Shown here piece by piece: positions 59,538-64,000 of a stretch of 64,000 bases of DNA (within the stretch, counting starts at the first letter, position 1; the number at the start of each line of letters is the position of its first letter). Location of the stretch: the NCBI RefSeq assembly GCF_035046485.1, contig NC_085138.1, positions 426,113,265-426,177,264 of the forward strand, given 5' to 3'. Source of the DNA: Aedes albopictus (lineage: Eukaryota; Arthropoda; Insecta; Diptera; Culicidae). The notes beneath the pieces are model-generated. The model did no database searches. It was not told where the DNA came from and was given only the letters and a program-made list of their open reading frames with translations. Made by a program: the position numbers and the translations under genes.

Positions 59538-60780
59538 AAAAATGACGAGGCAAACGGCAAAGGACCCAACTGTGTTGCTGAAGGAGTTGGACGAAGAAAG
59601 GAAACGTAATGCGTCCCTGATGATCAAATTGAAAAAAGCCAGGGCCAATAACAAATTACTTGAACAATCCATGGAAGATGGTAGTTTCGTTCGTATGCAT
59701 TCTACGATGCGAGATGACAGTTCTCAAAATGGCCAACACTCGATGATTATGTCATCGATGAGCAACTTGTCATTCGCTTCTCTACAGGTGCCGGAATGTA
59801 AACCGATCGAGGGAGAAGAAGAAATCGATCGCAAGTCTTATGAACAATGGAAACAAACGCTGGAGGCGTCTATGCAGCTGGCCGGCGTTACTGACGAGAC
59901 AACGAAGATAAATATCTTCCGCATCAAGGCTGGACATAAGCTACTGGACGTTCTGGAAAGTACGGTGTCGAACGCGGAATCTCCGGATATCGTTGTTAAT
60001 CCGTATTCAAATGCGGTTCATCGTCTAAGCACATTCTATGGTTCCCGCGATTACATGTTTATGCAGCGACAGAAACTACGATCGTTGGCTCAAAAACCAG
60101 GAGAGTCGGATGTAAAGTACGTGAAGCGGGTTATCTCGGCTGCCAAGCTCTGTGATTTCGGTGATGCCAACGTTGCAGAGCAGGTGGCTGATACAATTCA
60201 GTGTCACGCTCTCAACCGGCAGGTACGCGATGCGGGAAGAAAGATCCTGAGAAAGAGCGGAACCCTAGTTGATCTGCTTGAGAAGGTACGGGCTATCGAG
60301 ATGGAGAACTTGAACGAAGAAATATTTGCTAAAAGTCACGGACCCGCGCAGGCAAAGATTGCAGCTGTCGCCTACGGGGAACAGAGAGGTTCGCAATCGG
60401 TAAACCACCGCTTCGGACCATCAAGTTATCAACAGAATCAACAGCCAAGATTTTTCGGAAACGGAACCGGCGGTCGACGGGGAAGAGGATCCAGTCGCCG
60501 CGAATTTATCAGGAGTGCAACGTCTCGTACTGAGTGCTGGCGCTGTTTGAGCAGACAACATCAACCATCCTCGTGTCATGCGATCGAGAAAGTCTGTCGT
60601 AATTGCCAGAAAAAGGGCCATATCGAACGAGCGTGTCATCAGAAACCATTGCTGAAGCAGATCAAACGCCGCAACAGTGACGTGGAAGAGGACCCAACAC
60701 ATGTGAAGAAAATTGCGGTGGTCAAGAAGGACGAGGATGATGGATCTGACGAAACCGTAAGTGTGCCGACACCGGCATAA
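59538..60780 (+). CDS. gag: Retrotransposon Gag
   Basis: Exon 2 starts after the acceptor at 59537. From the internal ATG at 59542 the frame is 412 codons to TAA. Residues about 10-42 have a leucine heptad pattern (LLKELDEERK... KLLEQ) that predicts a coiled coil. About 120-280 is a capsid-like helical region with the retrotransposon Gag signature around YGSRDY, GESDVKYVKR and LCDFG. About 300-330 is Gly/Arg-rich. Two CCHC zinc knuckles of spacing C-x2-C-x4-H-x4-C are at residues 332-345 and 352-365, followed by an acidic and basic tail. Gag would assemble particles and bind the element RNA. A consensus donor GTAAGT begins at 60757, so spliced RNA would leave Gag eight codons before its stop and enter pol. 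Confidence 0.9.
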
Positions 60781-60982
60781 TTTTCTTAATTTTGTTTGTG
60801 TTGATATCACTATATTCGTGGTTACGAAGTGATTTTTTATTTGTTAACGGTCACATTCATTTGACCATTTAAATTTGTTCTGCTCTTATATATGAAAATG
60901 AATTCGATTTGGAATAAACAAACTGTTATTTCTAGTTAAATTGATGTCCCTGTATGTATTTTTCATTCTATATGGGTTCCAG
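60757..60982 (+). other. Candidate gag-pol intron (226 bp)
   Basis: The donor GTAAGT (60757-60762) is a perfect match and sits between codons (phase 0) of gag. The acceptor 'tatgggttccag' ends at 60982 after a T-rich stretch, also at a codon boundary of the pol frame. The interior is AT-rich with stops in the pol frame (60845, 60893 and 60899). It contains AATAAA at 60913-60918, a possible polyadenylation signal for gag-only RNA. Without splicing, pol lies in another frame and opens only from 60902 (first ATG 60944). Confidence 0.55.
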
Positions 60983-63900
60983 GATAATTTGGATTCACAT
61001 CGAACGGTGGAAGCTCCGATCAAATGTCGAGTAGGTGGAAATATAGACACAGAAAGAACTGAGAATGAATGTGATCCATCCATTTGGTGCTTTGGAAGAT
61101 TTGCTTGCAACATCAGTAGCAACGGAATGGTTGTGGGACGTGTAGCTGGAGTAGAGGTTCAATTCCTAATTGATTCCGGCGCGGATGTGAACACCGTAAG
61201 TGGTGACATATTCCGGAGCCTAATGAACAACGTTGAAGCTAGACCTGGTATGTTGAGTGTTGAAGACGGTACAGACAGGCCACTAAAAGCTTACGCGATG
61301 GATCAAGAAATTGAGGTACATGCAACGTTCGTGGCAGAACTTTTCATAAGCAATGATCGCCCCAGAGCAATGGAAAAGTTCTATGTGGTAGAAAACGCAC
61401 GAGCGTTATTGGGTCGCAGTACAGCTATCCGATACAGCGTTTTGCAAATTGGTCTCGACGTTCCGATACAGACTGGGCAACATTCAAGTTTCCCAGGAGA
61501 AATTCTCTCGCTTTCCACTAACACAGAGTTTCCCAAGTTCAATGTGGCTCCAGTAATTCTCAACTATGACAAAAACATGGCACCATCCAGGAGAATTTTT
61601 ACCAGTATTCCGCCATCGTTCAGATCCGAGACTGTCCGTCGTTTGAATGAGTTGTTAGAATCAGGGATAATCGAACGCGTTACCGAGTCCATGGACAAGT
61701 CCTATTGTTCATCGTTGCTAGTGGTCCCCAAGGGGAAGCATGACATCCGGTTAGTGGTAGATTTAAGGGGACCAAATAAGGCAATTATTCGTACTCCGTT
61801 CAAAATGCCAACATTAGAGTCCATCATGACGGATCTTCCTGGACGAAAATGGTTCTCAACCTTAGACTTGACGAGCGCGTTCTTCCATGTTGAGCTCGAC
61901 GAGAATTCCCGGCATTTGACGAATTTTTTTGCCGGAGACGGGATGTACCGCTTTAAGAGGTTGCCATTCGGACTAACAAATGCACCAGACACGTTCCAGG
62001 AAATCATGGAAACAGTGGTACTGGCAGGTTGTAAGGGCGTTCGCAATTATCTTGATGATGTCTTGGTATTTGGAGATACTAAAGAAGAGCATGACGAAAA
62101 TCTCCGAGCCGTTATGGAACGACTTCGCGAACACAACGTTAGCATCAATGAGGAGAAATGTATCTTTGGAGCACAGTCCGTGAAATTCCTTGGATTTCAA
62201 GTAGGTGATGATGGAATTCGGGTAGAAGAAGAGAAACTGAAAGCGATACGGGAATTCCGTAGACCGGAGACCCAGTTAGAGGTTAAGAGTTTCCTAGGAC
62301 TGATGAACTTTGCAGAGAGGTTCATTCCAGGCAGAGCTGATAAGACTGAAAAGCTTAGAGAGCTAGCCAAATCAGAAACATTCTACTGGGATGCAGAACT
62401 GGAACAGGAATTTGAATTCATGAGAGAAAAGGCACTCACCACTATTTCGAAATTAGGATATTTCGACATTCATGATGACACGGAACTTTTTGTTGACGCA
62501 TCGCCGATAGGACTAGGCGCTGTTCTGGTCCAGTATAGTAAAGAAGGAATACCGCGAATAATTTCTTGTGCCTCGAAGGCGTTGACCGACACGGAACGAA
62601 GATATCCTCAAACCCAGAAAGAGGCGCTCGCCATAGTTTGGGGTGTCGAAAGATTCACTTTTTACTTGACCGGAAAAACGTTTGTGATCCGGACTGACTC
62701 CGAAGCGAACGAATTCATTTTCGGAGAAGGATTGAAAACAACTAAACGGGCCGTATCTAGAGCAGAATCTTGGGCACTGCGTTTGCAGTCTTATGACTTT
62801 ACAATGAAAAGGGTCCCGGGTCATCTTAATGTGGCAGATGCTTTATCTCGCCTAATATCGAAAGCTCAAATCGATGAACCATTCGAAGAAGAGGACGAAC
62901 ATAATTTGCTCTATGCGTTGGACATTGGAGGTATGAAAATGACGTGGAAGGATATACAACTGGAATCCGAAGGTGATGAGGAGTTGTTGGATGTTCAAAC
63001 CTCAATGAAGTCAGGTGTTTGGCCAAAACAACATTCCCGTTATGCGGCACAAGCAAAGGATTTGAGCAGTTTGGGTCCCCTTGTATTCAAAGAGGACAAA
63101 GTTGTGCTACCCCGAAAACTTCGAACACTGGCACTAACAGAAGCCCACCAAGGACACTTGGGATGCCCGGCTATGAAAAGAATTCTTCGCGACTATTTTT
63201 GGTGGCCAGGACTAAGTGCCGACGTTGAAGAGTTCGTAAAGAATTGCGTGACATGTGTCTCCATTTCGAAAAAGAATCCACCCATCCCTCTATCAAGTCG
63301 CCAGCTTCCGGAAGGACCGTGGGAGGTTCTCCAGGTGGATTTCCTCACTATCACTGGCTGTGGATATGGAGAATTTATGGTCCTGGTCGACACTTATTCT
63401 CGCTTCATCTCTGTAGTAGAGATGAGACATATTGATGCTAAAACAACTAACGAGGCACTGCAGAAGATCTTTTTTACTTGGGGGCTTCCACTTGTATTAC
63501 AAAGTGACAACGGCCCACCCTTCCAAAGCAGCGAGTTTGTTGAATTTTGGGAAACAAGAGGCGTGACTGTTAGGAAGTCCATTCCATTGTGCCCCCAGAC
63601 TAACGGAATGGTAGAACGGCAGAACCAGGGCATATTGAAAGCGTTGACGGCAGCGAAACTAGAGGGTACCAGCTGGAAAAAGGGGCTTCAGGAATACGTA
63701 CACGTGCACAATACCCTAAAACCACACGCAAGGCTCTGCATCACACCGTTCGAACTATTAGTCGGCTGGAAATATCGAGGATCGTTCCCAGCCCTATGGA
63801 ACACCAGGCAGGATAAAGTCGACCGGGAAGAAGTTCGCGAAAGAGATTCAACAACGAAATTCCAAAGCAAAATCTATGCTGATACTCGTCGTGGAGCAAG

Positions 63901-64000
63901 GCCATCTGATATCGCGGTGGGAGATGTAGTATTGATGGCGGTGCCCAAGAAGAACAAGACCGATCCAGTGTTCAGCACCGAGCACTATACTGTCTTGTCT
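60983..64000 (+). CDS. pol: Retrotransposon Pol: PR-RT-RNase H-IN (partial, 3' off window)
   Basis: The frame is open from 60902 to the window end; if spliced it starts at 60983, about 1,006 codons here. In order: aspartic protease with DSGAD (61172-61186); an LLGR block; reverse transcriptase with LDLTSAF (about 61862), FGLTNAP (about 61967) and the catalytic YLDD (62048-62059); RNase H with its first Asp in DASPIGLG (62495) and a TDSEAN block near 62694; integrase with the HHCC finger (His at 63146 and 63155, Cys at 63245 and 63254) and the DD35E triad (Asp 63338, Asp 63506, Glu 63614). The C-terminal part of integrase continues past 64000. All catalytic residues checked are present and there are no breaks. 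Many minus-strand frames here are shadows. Confidence 0.95.

Larger units (their letters stand above)
52022..64000 (+). mobile_element. Ty3/gypsy LTR retrotransposon (mag-like), 5' and body
   Basis: A spliced leader exon, an intact gag frame with two CCHC knuckles and an uninterrupted protease-RT-RNase H-integrase frame follow each other on the + strand. The domain order, with integrase after RNase H, is that of Ty3/gypsy. The LLGR block between protease and RT and the RT motif YLDD fit the mag-like lineage, but tentatively. The 3' end and 3' LTR are beyond the window. I could not define a 5' LTR or primer-binding site with confidence; a 'tgca' at about 52068-52071 followed by 'agtggtgtgatta' is one possibility. 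No stop or frameshift breaks the pol part, so the copy looks young. Confidence 0.8.

Noticed and set aside
60421..60810. 129-codon minus-strand gene opposite gag
   Set aside because: It is the antisense shadow of the zinc-knuckle part of gag and has no features of its own.

Overview
This window looks like nuclear DNA from a culicine mosquito, most likely Aedes. The evidence is a tRNA-derived SINE of the Feilai type (one full copy and three fragments), many TA-flanked miniature inverted-repeat elements, Helentron-like elements ending in CTAG, a Ty3/gypsy retrotransposon, intron-split genes and a very high repeat load. There are no bacterial-type operons, no canonical tRNA or rRNA genes and no CRISPR array. 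Most short open frames in the AT-rich parts come from a degenerate GAATTCC-type repeat and are not genes.

Layout. 1-14.5 kb: repeat-rich DNA, probably intron or upstream DNA of the next gene, with a truncated SINE, small inverted-repeat elements, a Helentron-like insertion, a 0.9 kb long-TIR element and a perfect 67-bp-arm hairpin. 14.56-16.90 kb: the 3' part (five exons) of a host gene for a CUB-domain/LDLa single-pass membrane protein on the + strand. 17-26 kb: TIR elements, a full SINE, a Helentron-like element with an internal tandem array, and long hairpins in degenerate repeat. 26-30 kb: a decayed non-LTR retrotransposon 3' end, then a more complex, repeat-poor island. 30-51 kb: more degenerate repeat with many TIR elements, including a 2.8 kb one, several families sharing sequence motifs, and a minisatellite.

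52-64 kb holds the most interesting locus. An initiator/DPE-type promoter and a short coding exon (52102-52157) lie upstream of a 7.4 kb intron. The intron carries two tandem arrays: six copies of a ~69-bp unit in which three adjacent stem-loops keep pairing through compensatory changes, and about 41 copies of a 153-bp unit with higher-order structure. The intron's splice sites join in phase to an intact gag frame (59538-60780). Near the end of gag a perfect GTAAGT donor and an acceptor 226 bases downstream would fuse gag in phase to an uninterrupted protease-RT-RNase H-integrase frame that runs off the window. The sequence therefore suggests a Ty3/gypsy element that sets its Gag:Gag-Pol ratio by splicing, with satellite-like arrays in its leader intron. 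Whether the promoter belongs to a 5' LTR or to the host cannot be decided here.
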